Of a DNA stretch of 57,333 bases, positions 1 to 7,517 are shown piece after piece. The notes under the pieces were generated by a model. The model was not told the origin of the DNA. It did not search any database and saw only the letters and a list, made by a program, of their open reading frames with translations. Both the position numbers and the translations under genes were made by a program. The DNA is from Planctomycetota bacterium (GTDB lineage Bacteria; Planctomycetota; UBA8108; UBA1146): the NCBI GenBank assembly GCA_014240375.1, contig JAAZXB010000001.1:58677-116009 (forward strand). The letters are read 5' to 3'. Each line of letters opens with the position of its first letter. Positions within the stretch are counted from its first letter, which is position 1.

Positions 1-273
1 GTCGATCCCCGAAAATACCCGAGCACTGCCTGTAGCAAAGCCATCGTTGTCAAGCGCCAACGGTGCCCCGACTATCAGATCGGCAAAACCATCGCCATTG
101 ACGTCACCAGCGCCACTGACGGAACCACCGAAGAAGTCATCTATAAAATCACCGTAGAAGGTGTAGAGGGTCGTCGGCGTCACCGGTTGCGCATCGATGG
201 TGTGGGGCATCAGCAACGCTGCAAAGAGCAGGCAGCAGCGGGTCCGGTACGAAGTCAGAGGTAAAATTTTCAT
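1..273 (-). CDS. FG-GAP repeat secreted protein, N-terminal part (runs off window)
   Basis: Open reading frame from an ATG at 271-273 to the window edge, 91 codons without a stop. The first 30 or so residues form a Sec signal peptide (MKILPLTSYR, then a Leu/Ala-rich core) with a likely cut after IDA. The next part contains an FG-GAP/integrin-alpha type calcium repeat: FFGGSVSGAGDVNGDG followed by FADLIVGAP. A GAGGAG Shine-Dalgarno sits 7 bases before the ATG and overlaps the end of the dockerin remnant just upstream, so the two were probably cotranscribed. In this family several FG-GAP blades form a beta-propeller outside the cytoplasm. The substrate and full length cannot be judged because the gene leaves the window. 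Confidence 0.85.
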   Translation of the reverse strand, partial: MKILPLTSYRTRCCLLFAALLMPHTIDAQPVTPTTLYTFYGDFIDDFFGGSVSGAGDVNGDGFADLIVGAPLALDNDGFATGSARVFSGID

Positions 274-284
274 CACAATGCTCC

Positions 285-527
285 TCATGGGCAATTCGGG
301 GTTTCGCAGTCGAGTGTGTCGTCTGTGGGGTCGGGGCCGCACTGCTGGGGGCCTGGGTCGACCGGTGATGCACCACCGAGGAAGATGGTGTTGAGCAGGT
401 AAATCGGATCGGCCAGATCGAACTGCCCATCATCGTTGGCATCGCACGCGTCGAGACAGGGGATCGGCAAAGGCAAGGAAGGAAGGCAAGAGTGCACCTC
501 TCGGAAAAATAACGCGCTCGAGAACAA
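285..527 (-). pseudogene. Truncated gene ending in a dockerin-type calcium-binding module
   Basis: The last 57 codons (285-458) encode a clear half dockerin: CLDACDANDDGQFDLADP, then a Leu-rich helix, GGASP, and a Cys-rich end. It closely resembles the C-terminal end of the M4 peptidase encoded at 8647-12963, which has CVSACDYNDDGLVNVADP and the same CGPDPTxDxLDC ending. Upstream of residue Cys the frame runs only about 25 codons further, in sequence unlike any domain, and has no convincing start or ribosome site. I infer that the body of a secreted protein was deleted and only its tail remains. The TGA stop lies 11 bases before the FG-GAP gene start and overlaps its Shine-Dalgarno. Confidence 0.6.
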
Positions 528-563
528 CTAATATATGTAGGTATTCTACATCTTCCAGGGCCG

Positions 564-596
564 GTGCCCAGAACCGAAGTAGCAACCTCTGGGCAC
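564..596. repeat. Inverted repeat, 9-bp arms
   Basis: GTGCCCAGA at 564-572 and TCTGGGCAC at 588-596 are exact reverse complements around a 15-base loop. No T-run follows on either strand, so it is a weak terminator candidate for msrBA, whose stop lies 210 bases away. It may be a remnant of the same rearrangement that truncated the dockerin gene. Confidence 0.5.
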
Positions 597-603
597 GGCG
601 AGC

Positions 604-657
604 CACCTTAGACTGGTGAGTCACCTTAGACTGGTGGGTCACCTTAGACTGGTGGGT
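604..657. repeat. Tandem repeat, 3 copies of 18 bp
   Basis: Three head-to-tail copies of CACCTTAGACTGGTGGGT. The first copy has A in place of G at position 16. They lie in the non-coding stretch between the dockerin remnant and the msrBA stop codon. No function is evident. The remaining non-coding bases 658-806 show nothing I can name. Confidence 0.85.
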
Positions 658-806
658 CGGATTTAAATTAAAGACGCGATTTAGCGGGTCTCGGTAGCGG
701 GGTGCCCCATCAGACTTGTTTCCATATCAGTGCGCTATAGTAGGAGTGACTACTGGTGAGATGCAGGAGTTTGGAATTCGGCAACGGATGCAACGATGAA
801 TTGATC

Positions 807-1781
807 TCAGTGGGAGCAGAAGCCTCGATGCTTCTTGTAGTAGTGCTGGTGATGCTCCTCCGCCTGCCAGAAGGTTGGCGCCGGCGAGATGACCTGAGTG
901 CAGCAGCTTCGACCTCGCCACACACCTTCTTCTACCCGTCGATCGATCTGTTGCTGCACCTGTTGCTGTTCATCCGGATCGTTGCAAAAGACCACCGAAC
1001 GATACTGACTCCCGACATTGGGGCCTTGCCGATCCTGGGTGGTGGGATCGTGTAGTTCGAAGAACAGATTCACCAGATCAGTGTAAGTCAGCTGCTGCGG
1101 ATGATAGTGGATCTCCACCGTCTCGGCATGAGCGGTCTGGCCACTGCAAACCTGCTCGTAGGAGGGGTGGTCCAGATGCCCTCCCATGTAACCGGATACG
1201 ACGTCCACGACGCCGTCGAGAGCCGCAAAGCGGTCCTCCATCCCCCAGAATCAGCCGCCACCAAACCATGCGATGGCCAGATCGGGATCGGGGGTCGCCG
1301 ATGCATCGGAAATCTCTCGGGGAATCGCTCGGGGAATCGCCTCCCCTTCGGCCCAGAAGTGGAGAGCGAGAGAATTGAGGCAGTGGCGGATCCCGGTGGG
1401 AGGCGGGCCGTCTGGAAATTCATGACCCAGATGGGCATCACATCGTCCACAGGTGATCTCGGTACGAACCATGCCGCCGCTGGCGTCACTTTTCCTGGTC
1501 ACATGCTGGTCATCATAGGTATCGAAGAAGGAGGGCCAACCGCTGCCCGATTCGAACTTGTCGCTCGATCGAAACAACGGTAATCGACACACCACACAGC
1601 CATAGACTCCGGCACTCTTCTGCGCCAGATCACCACCACAAAAGGGCGCCTCGGTACCGGACTTCTGTGTGACATGGTGTTGTTCTGGGGTCAGCTTTTC
1701 GACCAGTTGTTGCCTCTGGGAAGAACTGGGGGCAGTGAGGGGAAATCCGCTGCCAGAGATCTCGGCTGGGGAATCGCTCAT
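807..1781 (-). CDS. msrBA: MsrB-MsrA fusion methionine sulfoxide reductase, probable selenoprotein (UGA at 1251-1253)
   Basis: One frame of 325 codons interrupted only by TGA at 1251-1253. Start ATG (1779-1781) follows GAGAGGAA. Residues 1-150 are MsrB: two zinc CxxC pairs (Cys62/65, Cys111/114), ESGSGWPSFF, and the catalytic Cys134 in RHCLNSLAL. A short linker leads to MsrA. The MsrA active-site signature GCFWG reads GGG-[UGA]-FWGMEDRF, followed by VSGYMGG, HxDHPSYEQVCSGQTAHAE and a C-terminal resolving Cys in GFCSH. The UGA therefore sits exactly at the catalytic cysteine (residue 177). Both domains are complete in one frame, which fits selenocysteine insertion far better than a chance nonsense mutation. 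MsrB reduces Met-R-sulfoxide and MsrA the S isomer, with thioredoxin as usual reductant. Divergent from rsmG. selABCD genes are not in the window. If Sec is not inserted, translation would stop after MsrB. Confidence 0.85.
1206..1238 (-). promoter_or_regulatory. Candidate bacterial SECIS region downstream of the msrBA UGA
   Basis: Counting from the base after UGA, bases +18 to +28 form CCGC-UUU-GCGG, extendable outward by GAGG/UUCTC-type pairs at +13 to +33. An alternative hairpin, +33 to +43, is CGAC-GGC-GUCG with a G-rich loop starting at +37. Bacterial SECIS elements are stem-loops with a G in the first two loop bases about 16-37 bases after the UGA. The second fold meets that at its limit and the first does not have the G. 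The region is GC-rich, so hairpins are easy to find and this assignment is tentative. Confidence 0.3.
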
Positions 1782-1974
1782 GATGATGTTCCTCTCCACG
1801 GACCGCATACGCAGCCTGCTTACAAAAACCTGCATTCAGAAACTTGCATTGGTCCTGCTACCGATCCCCTCAACGAAGGGCTCCAACGATGGTACCCTCG
1901 CAGCCAGGAGTTCCCAACCAAAGAATTGTACCGATCCGCGGTGCACCCGGCGACACGCTCCTGGGAGGTGCACA

Positions 1975-2727
1975 TTGGAAGAGATTCAAGGATCCGAAAC
2001 TCCACCTCCCGAGGCATCGACGCCCGAGACTCCACAGCCGGATGCCTCTCCGCCAGATCCGCTGACGTGGGAGATGTTTCGAGATCGTTTCATCCCCGCC
2101 CTCGGTCCCTTTGCTCCCGGGTTCGCCAGGGAAACCCTGGCCCGCCATGCCTGGCTGGTCCGAGAAAAGAACCAGGTGATGAATCTGACCCGGGTCACCG
2201 ATCCGGAATCGATGGCGATCCGTCACACTGCCGATTCGCTGGCCGCTCTGCCATTACTGGCCGAGGGTGGTGAGCAACTGTTCAAGCATGTTGTCGATCT
2301 GGGAACCGGCGCCGGCTGGCCCGGCCTCTCCATCGCCATCGCCTGCCCCCACCTGAAGGTGACGCTGCTCGATTCGACACGGAAAAAGATCGATTTCCTC
2401 CAGACGGTGGTGAATGAACTGGGACTGCAAGATCGCGTCACCTGTGTCTGGGGTAGATTCGAGGAGTGGATCCGCGATCACCGCAAGGAGGTAGACCTGG
2501 TCACCGCCCGAGCGGTGGGGCCTGTCGAACGACTGCTGGGCTGGTGTACCAACAGTTACTTCGGCCCGATGCTGCTATGGAAAGGCCCTGCTGCCGATGG
2601 TGAGTTGAAGGCGGTCGAGGGGTTGATGTGGAAACGGCGCCTGTTCGTTGCCCTCGATGAAGCGTATCAAATTCCAGGCGACGAGGCGGTTCGCCGATTG
2701 ATCCTCATCGACCATCAACGCAACTAG
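1975..2727 (+). CDS. rsmG: 16S rRNA (guanine527-N7)-methyltransferase RsmG
   Basis: A class I SAM-dependent methyltransferase that modifies G527 (E. coli numbering) of 16S rRNA. The TTG start at 1975 is chosen because GGGAGG ends six bases before it. The frame extends upstream but without another ribosome site and across the msrBA promoter region. After a Pro/Thr/Glu-rich stretch (about residues 9-30) comes the RsmG core: WLVREKNQVMNLTR, the SAM-binding VVDLGTGAGWPGL near residue 107, LLDSTRKKIDFLQ, and DLVTARAVGP. At 250 residues it is slightly longer than usual because of the N-terminal tail. It appears monocistronic and divergent from msrBA. Confidence 0.92.
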   Translation: MEEIQGSETPPPEASTPETPQPDASPPDPLTWEMFRDRFIPALGPFAPGFARETLARHAWLVREKNQVMNLTRVTDPESMAIRHTADSLAALPLLAEGGEQLFKHVVDLGTGAGWPGLSIAIACPHLKVTLLDSTRKKIDFLQTVVNELGLQDRVTCVWGRFEEWIRDHRKEVDLVTARAVGPVERLLGWCTNSYFGPMLLWKGPAADGELKAVEGLMWKRRLFVALDEAYQIPGDEAVRRLILIDHQRN

Positions 2728-2745
2728 AAGTGCATCCGGATCACC

Positions 2746-2958
2746 TTATTTGTCTTCCTCCTCAACTCTACGAAATTGTGCTCCTGGTCCCTCGGTACTT
2801 GAAGTACCTTTCTTCATCGAAGAGATGATCGCTGCGACTCCTGAAACCACCAACACAGCGGCCAGGGCGTACTGCAAGATGTCGGGGAAATTGAAGATCA
2901 ACAGTCCCGCAAAGAGCAGGAAGAACCCCATCAGAAGTTTTCCATCCACTACCAGCAT
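2746..2958 (-). CDS. Small membrane protein, DUF3096-like
   Basis: A 70-residue protein with two predicted membrane helices (GFFLLFAGLLIFNF and ALAAVLVVSGVAAIIS) separated by PDILQY, then a charged cytoplasmic tail KKGTSS...RRVEEEDK. This resembles the DUF3096 family of tiny membrane proteins of unknown role. I choose the ATG at 2958 because AAGGTGG lies 6-7 bases upstream. A GTG three codons earlier (2967) is also in frame but would overlap that Shine-Dalgarno. It is the last gene of the acyl-CoA operon, 35 bases after the thiolase stop, and no functional link is visible. Confidence 0.65.
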   Translation of the reverse strand: MLVVDGKLLMGFFLLFAGLLIFNFPDILQYALAAVLVVSGVAAIISSMKKGTSSTEGPGAQFRRVEEEDK

Positions 2959-2993
2959 CGTTTCCACCTTTCAGAAACAGAGCACACCAGAAT

Positions 2994-4178
2994 CTAAATG
3001 CCTTGAACATCAATCTCCAGTGCCAGGCCCATGCCTCCACTGATACACAGTGTCGCGAGTCCCTTGCCCCCTCCTCTTCGCCTCAACTCATGCAACAAGG
3101 TGGTGGTGATCCTGGCCCCTGTCGCCCCGATGGGATGACCGAGCGCAATCGACCCACCGTTGACATTGAGTCGTTCAGAATCGATCGGGAGTTCCCTGAG
3201 GCAAGCGATCACCTGGGCGGCAAACGCCTCGTTCAACTCGACCAGGTCAAAGTCCTCGATCTTTTGTCCGGTCTTTTCCAGTAACTTGCGAATCGCCGGC
3301 ACAGGGCCGATGCCCATCCTCTGCGGCTCGACTCCAGCACGTGCCGATGCTCCGAGGGTCGCCAGGATCGGCCACCCCTCGCTGCGGGCCACTTCTTCAT
3401 CTGCGATCACCAGTGCACAAGCTCCATCGGTGATCCCCGATGAATTTCCGGCATGGATCGAGCCGTCCTTCTTGAACACCGGCTTCAACCGCGCCAACCC
3501 CTCGATGGTTGCGCCGTCCCTTGGATGCTCATCGGTGTCCACCACCGTCACACCCTTTCGTCCAGGGATTTCCACCGCGGCGATCTCCTCGCAGAAACGA
3601 CCCTCTTGTCTGGCCCTCTGGCAACGCTGCTGACTCTCGACTGCGTAAGCGTCCTGTTCTTGTCGATCGATGGAAAACTCATCTGCGAGGTTTTCCGCAG
3701 TCGCACCCATCAGTTGATCCGCCATCGGACAGTGAAAACCGTCGCGGTACATCCCATCGACCATTTCACCCTGACCGAGTCGATAGCCCTTACGGGCACC
3801 GAGCAGGTAGAAGGGCAACTGCGACATGCTCTCGGTCCCTCCAGCCACCATCACCTGAGCATCCGAACGCTCAATGGCATCGCGAGCCTCGATGATGGAG
3901 AGCAATCCAGATCCACAGGCCATGTTGATGGTGACGGCGGTGGAGGAGACGGGAATCCCCGATCTGACGGCGATCTGGCGCGCCACATTGGGGCCGCCAC
4001 CCGCTTGGCGACCGCAACCAAATCGTAATTCATCGACCCTGTCCGGGGAGATCCCGGCACGTTCAAGTGCAGGAACTACTGCCGCCACCCCGAGGTCTGC
4101 CGGCGAAAGAGATGACAAACCGCCGAGAAACTTTCCGATGGGGGTTCTGACCGCAGAACAGATCACGGCACTTTTCAT
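2994..4178 (-). CDS. Acetyl-CoA C-acetyltransferase (thiolase)
   Basis: Thiolase II of the AtoB/PhaA type, which cleaves acetoacetyl-CoA to two acetyl-CoA or condenses them in reverse. It has 394 residues, the normal family length. The nucleophilic Cys lies near residue 88 in NMACGSG, the base His in GHPIGATGAR, and the second catalytic Cys in CISGGMGLA close to the C-terminus. The start ATG overlaps the stop of the upstream acyl-CoA dehydrogenase (ATGA), showing translational coupling. As the final enzymatic step of the operon it would take acetoacetyl-CoA made by the dehydrogenase encoded at 7518-8408. Substrate range beyond C4 cannot be read from sequence. Confidence 0.93.
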   Translation of the reverse strand: MKSAVICSAVRTPIGKFLGGLSSLSPADLGVAAVVPALERAGISPDRVDELRFGCGRQAGGGPNVARQIAVRSGIPVSSTAVTINMACGSGLLSIIEARDAIERSDAQVMVAGGTESMSQLPFYLLGARKGYRLGQGEMVDGMYRDGFHCPMADQLMGATAENLADEFSIDRQEQDAYAVESQQRCQRARQEGRFCEEIAAVEIPGRKGVTVVDTDEHPRDGATIEGLARLKPVFKKDGSIHAGNSSGITDGACALVIADEEVARSEGWPILATLGASARAGVEPQRMGIGPVPAIRKLLEKTGQKIEDFDLVELNEAFAAQVIACLRELPIDSERLNVNGGSIALGHPIGATGARITTTLLHELRRRGGGKGLATLCISGGMGLALEIDVQGI

Positions 4179-5317
4179 GAACGAGCTCCTATCAACGATC
4201 GGGATACGATGATCTTTTGCAGATCCTCGCCGCCGCCAAAGGGAACCGCAGTCTGAACATCCCTGTACGCTCGCTCGACCGGATACTCACGACTGTATCC
4301 GTTCCCCCCCAGCACTTGAACGGCATCACGGGTCGCTCGATAGGAGGCCTGCTTCGCTGCCAAGTTTGCCATCGAACCCTCTCGAGTCGCCGATTTTCCC
4401 CGGTCGTAGAGGCCTGCCGCTCGCCACAGCAATAACCTGGCACCCTCGACGCCAGTCGCCGCTTCTGCCAGCATCGCTCGGATCGAGCCGAATCGATCGA
4501 TACTCCTGCCGAACGCTTTTCGTTGTGAAGCATACTGGAGCGCGTGGCTGATCGCTCCCCGGGCGACCCCGAGAATCACCGAAGCCGCGCCGAGGCGAGA
4601 CATCTCCACCACACGCGAGATGGCGGGCCAGCCGGGTGTCGATCCCGAGAGCGCAGAATTGGATTCGATTCGAACACCATCGAGGTGAAGATCGCAGAAA
4701 CCCGATCCACGCAGCCCCAGAACATCTCGCAGCGGTTTCCTCGTGCATCCCTCGGAGGTGGGATCGACCACATAAGCTCCGAGATCCTGCAATTGATCCT
4801 CACCATTTCTGGCCACCACGGTCACCAGATTCGCCATCAATCCGCCGATCACCCAGCTCTTCCGGCCATGAAGGGAGAATCCGTCAGGTTCCTGCCCGAC
4901 CGAGCAGGTGATTCCCGATGCATCCGACTCCGCCTCGACTTCCGCCAGGGCAAAGGTCGCCATCGTCTTGCCGCTGGCCATTTCGGGCAACCAGCGTTCA
5001 CGGCCAGCATCATCCGCCAGGATCTTGATCGCTGCGGTTCCCTCGAACAGGTGCGATGCCACCACCACTCCAGTCGAACCGCAACAGCGTGAAATCTCTT
5101 CCACTACCAGACAGGCGCTGAGGAGGTCGAGTTCGGCTCCACCAAACTGCTCCTCGATGGTGAGTCCCAGCATTCCCAGTTCTGCCAGCTGTGCGATGGC
5201 ATCGGTGGGAGCCTCCTGGGATTCATCGATGTGCTGAGCTTTGGGAGCAATCTCGTTGTCGGCGAAATCGGCAACCATCTGTCGAATTTCTTGATGATGT
5301 TCTTCGAAGCGGATCAC
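4175..5317 (-). CDS. Acyl-CoA dehydrogenase family protein with atypical active site
   Basis: FAD-dependent acyl-CoA dehydrogenase fold: N-terminal helical domain, middle beta domain, and C-terminal helical domain with RKAFGRSIDRFGSIR and GGNGYSREYPVERAYRD. The GTG at 5317 follows GGAAGG at eight bases and gives 380 residues. An in-frame GTG at 5356 would add 13 residues. The usual catalytic Glu in YEGTSQIQ, present in the paralogue at 6302-7501, is replaced here: the segment reads PFGGGEDLQ, with Gly at the Glu position. The alternative Glu of isovaleryl-CoA dehydrogenases, in the helix before RKAFG, aligns with Ser. A Glu three residues later may substitute, or the enzyme may act on an unusual substrate. 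It lies between the MeaB GTPase and thiolase genes in one operon. Confidence 0.85.
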   Translation of the reverse strand: MIRFEEHHQEIRQMVADFADNEIAPKAQHIDESQEAPTDAIAQLAELGMLGLTIEEQFGGAELDLLSACLVVEEISRCCGSTGVVVASHLFEGTAAIKILADDAGRERWLPEMASGKTMATFALAEVEAESDASGITCSVGQEPDGFSLHGRKSWVIGGLMANLVTVVARNGEDQLQDLGAYVVDPTSEGCTRKPLRDVLGLRGSGFCDLHLDGVRIESNSALSGSTPGWPAISRVVEMSRLGAASVILGVARGAISHALQYASQRKAFGRSIDRFGSIRAMLAEAATGVEGARLLLWRAAGLYDRGKSATREGSMANLAAKQASYRATRDAVQVLGGNGYSREYPVERAYRDVQTAVPFGGGEDLQKIIVSRSLIGARS

Positions 5318-5371
5318 GACATGAACCTTCCGTTTATCCAGGTGGACCTGGACCACTAATCGATATTTTTC

Positions 5372-6298
5372 TTAACCAGCGGACACGATCGACTCGATGG
5401 CCTGCTGGATCGAGATCTCCTGGCGAGAAACTCTATCTGCGAGTCGTTCGATCGCCTTGGTACCTCCGGCCATACCGAGACCTTTGCGGATCCATTCCTG
5501 CTCAGCTCTGCGACGAATCCGACGTACCAGACGTGACCGAACGGCACCGAGGTCGGGCGATTCTCGATGTTTCCTGGCGGACTCGAGGATCACTGCAACG
5601 ATCTCGTCGATTCCATCTCCCTGAAGGGTGCTGACCGCCAGCGGCTCGAGACCATTCTGGTCATGGGCCATCTCTTCAGCCCTGCGAAGTAAATCATCCG
5701 CACCTGGCCGATCGCATTTGTTCACCAACACCCGGTCAACCACCTCCAACACACCCGCCTTGAGGAGTTGTACACCATCACCAGATTCTGGTGACAATAG
5801 CAGCCATGCTTGATCGGTTTCATCGGTGATCTCGACCTCGAGTTGCCCGACTCCGACTGTTTCGATGAGGATCAGTCCAAATCCGGCACGTGCGAGTATT
5901 TCAGCGGCGAGATCGGTGCAACCCGCCACTCCACTGGTCGCTCCCCGGGAAGCGATGCTTCGAAACCAGCTCTCCTCGCCCAGGTCGGTGTCGATCCGCG
6001 TCCGATCTCCCAGCAACGCCCCTCCGGTGATGGGGCTACTCGGATCGATGGCGAGAACCGCCACTCGTTCGCCGTTCTCGATCAATCGTGGCACCAGTTT
6101 CGCGATCAGTGACGATTTCCCCACTCCTGGAGCACCGGTCAAGCCGAGCCGGAACGCGCATGTCGTTTCGGGTAATCGGGCCAGCAGTGCATCCGCAACC
6201 GATTCATCTTCTTCGACCACGGTGATCGCACGAGCAAGTTCGCGGCGCGAGCCTCTAGAGATGCCCACGATCAGATCGTTGATTTCAGAGTCGTCCAA
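5372..6298 (-). CDS. meaB: MeaB/ArgK-family G3E GTPase, B12-mutase chaperone
   Basis: A 308-residue P-loop GTPase of the MeaB/MMAA family, which gates loading and repair of adenosylcobalamin in acyl-CoA mutases. Walker A is GAPGVGKSS (residues 55-63), followed by AIDPSSPITGGALLGDRTR, the family-specific stretch, then IETVGVGQ and the base-recognition motif NKCD. Its likely client is a B12 mutase. The only one in the window is IcmF (22800-25958), which carries its own built-in GTPase domain, so this free MeaB may serve a separate methylmalonyl-CoA mutase outside the window. It is cotranscribed: four bases separate its start from the stop of the upstream dehydrogenase. Confidence 0.92.
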   Translation of the reverse strand: MDDSEINDLIVGISRGSRRELARAITVVEEDESVADALLARLPETTCAFRLGLTGAPGVGKSSLIAKLVPRLIENGERVAVLAIDPSSPITGGALLGDRTRIDTDLGEESWFRSIASRGATSGVAGCTDLAAEILARAGFGLILIETVGVGQLEVEITDETDQAWLLLSPESGDGVQLLKAGVLEVVDRVLVNKCDRPGADDLLRRAEEMAHDQNGLEPLAVSTLQGDGIDEIVAVILESARKHRESPDLGAVRSRLVRRIRRRAEQEWIRKGLGMAGGTKAIERLADRVSRQEISIQQAIESIVSAG

Positions 6299-6301
6299 CT
6301 C

Positions 6302-7501
6302 TCACCCCCGACCCGGTCGAACATGACGAGCGATGACCAGGCGCTGAATCTGGCTGGTTCCCTCGTAAATTTCGGTAATCTTGGCATCGCGAAAGAGCCG
6401 TTCGACTGGATTCTGTCGTCCCAGCCCCGCTCCACCGTGAATTTCAAGAGCCATGCGAGCGGCATCGTTGGCGATTTCGGAAGCACTCAATTTCGCCATC
6501 GAAGCCTGTCTAGAATGAGGTAGACCTGCGTCCTTGAGCAGTGCGGCACGAACCGTCAACAACCGAGCCGCTTCGATGCGGGTCGCCATGTCGGCAATCT
6601 TGTGTGAGGCGAGTTGATTGTCCGCCAGTTTTCGACCAAACATCTGATGGCTCTCGGCAAATGAAACGGTGGAATCGAGACACGCCTGAGCGATTCCAAC
6701 CCCCTGTGTAGCAATTCCGATCCGCCCTCCGTCGAGGGTATGCATGGCAATCTTGAAACCCTCCCCCTCTTTTCCGAGGAGGTTTTCTGCCGGAACTCTC
6801 ATCTGGTCAAATACCAGCTGCACCGTATCCGAACCGCGGATTCCCAGTTTCTTCTCCTTTTTCCCCACCGAGAAGCCAGGCATGGTGTTCTCGATCACGA
6901 AGGCATGGATGCCGCGCGAACGCATCGAGGGATCGATGGTGGCAAAGGTGATGATGATCGAGGCATGGGAACCATTGGTGATCCAGGCCTTGGTTCCGTT
7001 GAGGACCCATTCATCTCCCTCGCGACGACAGGTGGTCTGAATACCCACCGCGTCTGATCCATGATCCGGTTCTGTGATGGCATAGGCACCCAGCGATTCA
7101 CCACTGGCGAGACGTGGAAAGAATTTCTCCTGCTGTGCTTCTGTTCCGAAGTGGAGCAATGGACTGGAGAGGAGTGAGTTATGAACCGAAAGAGTGACCC
7201 CGGTGGATGCGCATCCACGGTTGATCTCCTCGAGTGCCAGACATAGTCCGAGATTGTCCATGCCGAGCCCACCGAATTGGACCGGTGCGAGGATTCCCAT
7301 CATTCCCAACTTCGCCAGCCGATCGACGTTCCTGGCCGGATAGGATTCCTCCCGATCGTGCAGATCAGCCGCGGGAATCAGCACCTCATCGGCAAACTCC
7401 CGGCATGTTTGCTGCAGTTTCGAATGCTCAGGAGAGAGGGTAGTGCCGAGCATGGCACCCAGGCTTCCATCGATCCCAGCAGAGGTCTCGTCATCGCGCA
7501 T
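6302..7501 (-). CDS. Short-chain (butyryl-type) acyl-CoA dehydrogenase
   Basis: FAD enzyme oxidising acyl-CoA to trans-2-enoyl-CoA and passing electrons to ETF. The 399 residues carry AYAITEPDHGSDA and NGTKAWITNGSHA in the flavin domain, FGRKLADNQLASHKIADM, and the catalytic Glu in EIYEGTSQIQRLVIAR at the C-terminus, as in bacterial butyryl-CoA dehydrogenases. The ATG at 7501 follows AAAGGTG. The N-terminal 16 residues are not conserved, so an internal ATG at residue 17 is an alternative. It sits downstream of the 3-hydroxybutyryl-CoA dehydrogenase gene (16 bases apart) and upstream of meaB, which suggests C4 acyl-CoA oxidation. ETF genes are not in the window. Confidence 0.92.
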   Translation of the reverse strand: MRDDETSAGIDGSLGAMLGTTLSPEHSKLQQTCREFADEVLIPAADLHDREESYPARNVDRLAKLGMMGILAPVQFGGLGMDNLGLCLALEEINRGCASTGVTLSVHNSLLSSPLLHFGTEAQQEKFFPRLASGESLGAYAITEPDHGSDAVGIQTTCRREGDEWVLNGTKAWITNGSHASIIITFATIDPSMRSRGIHAFVIENTMPGFSVGKKEKKLGIRGSDTVQLVFDQMRVPAENLLGKEGEGFKIAMHTLDGGRIGIATQGVGIAQACLDSTVSFAESHQMFGRKLADNQLASHKIADMATRIEAARLLTVRAALLKDAGLPHSRQASMAKLSASEIANDAARMALEIHGGAGLGRQNPVERLFRDAKITEIYEGTSQIQRLVIARHVRPGRG

Positions 7502-7517
7502 CGATCACACCTTTCGC

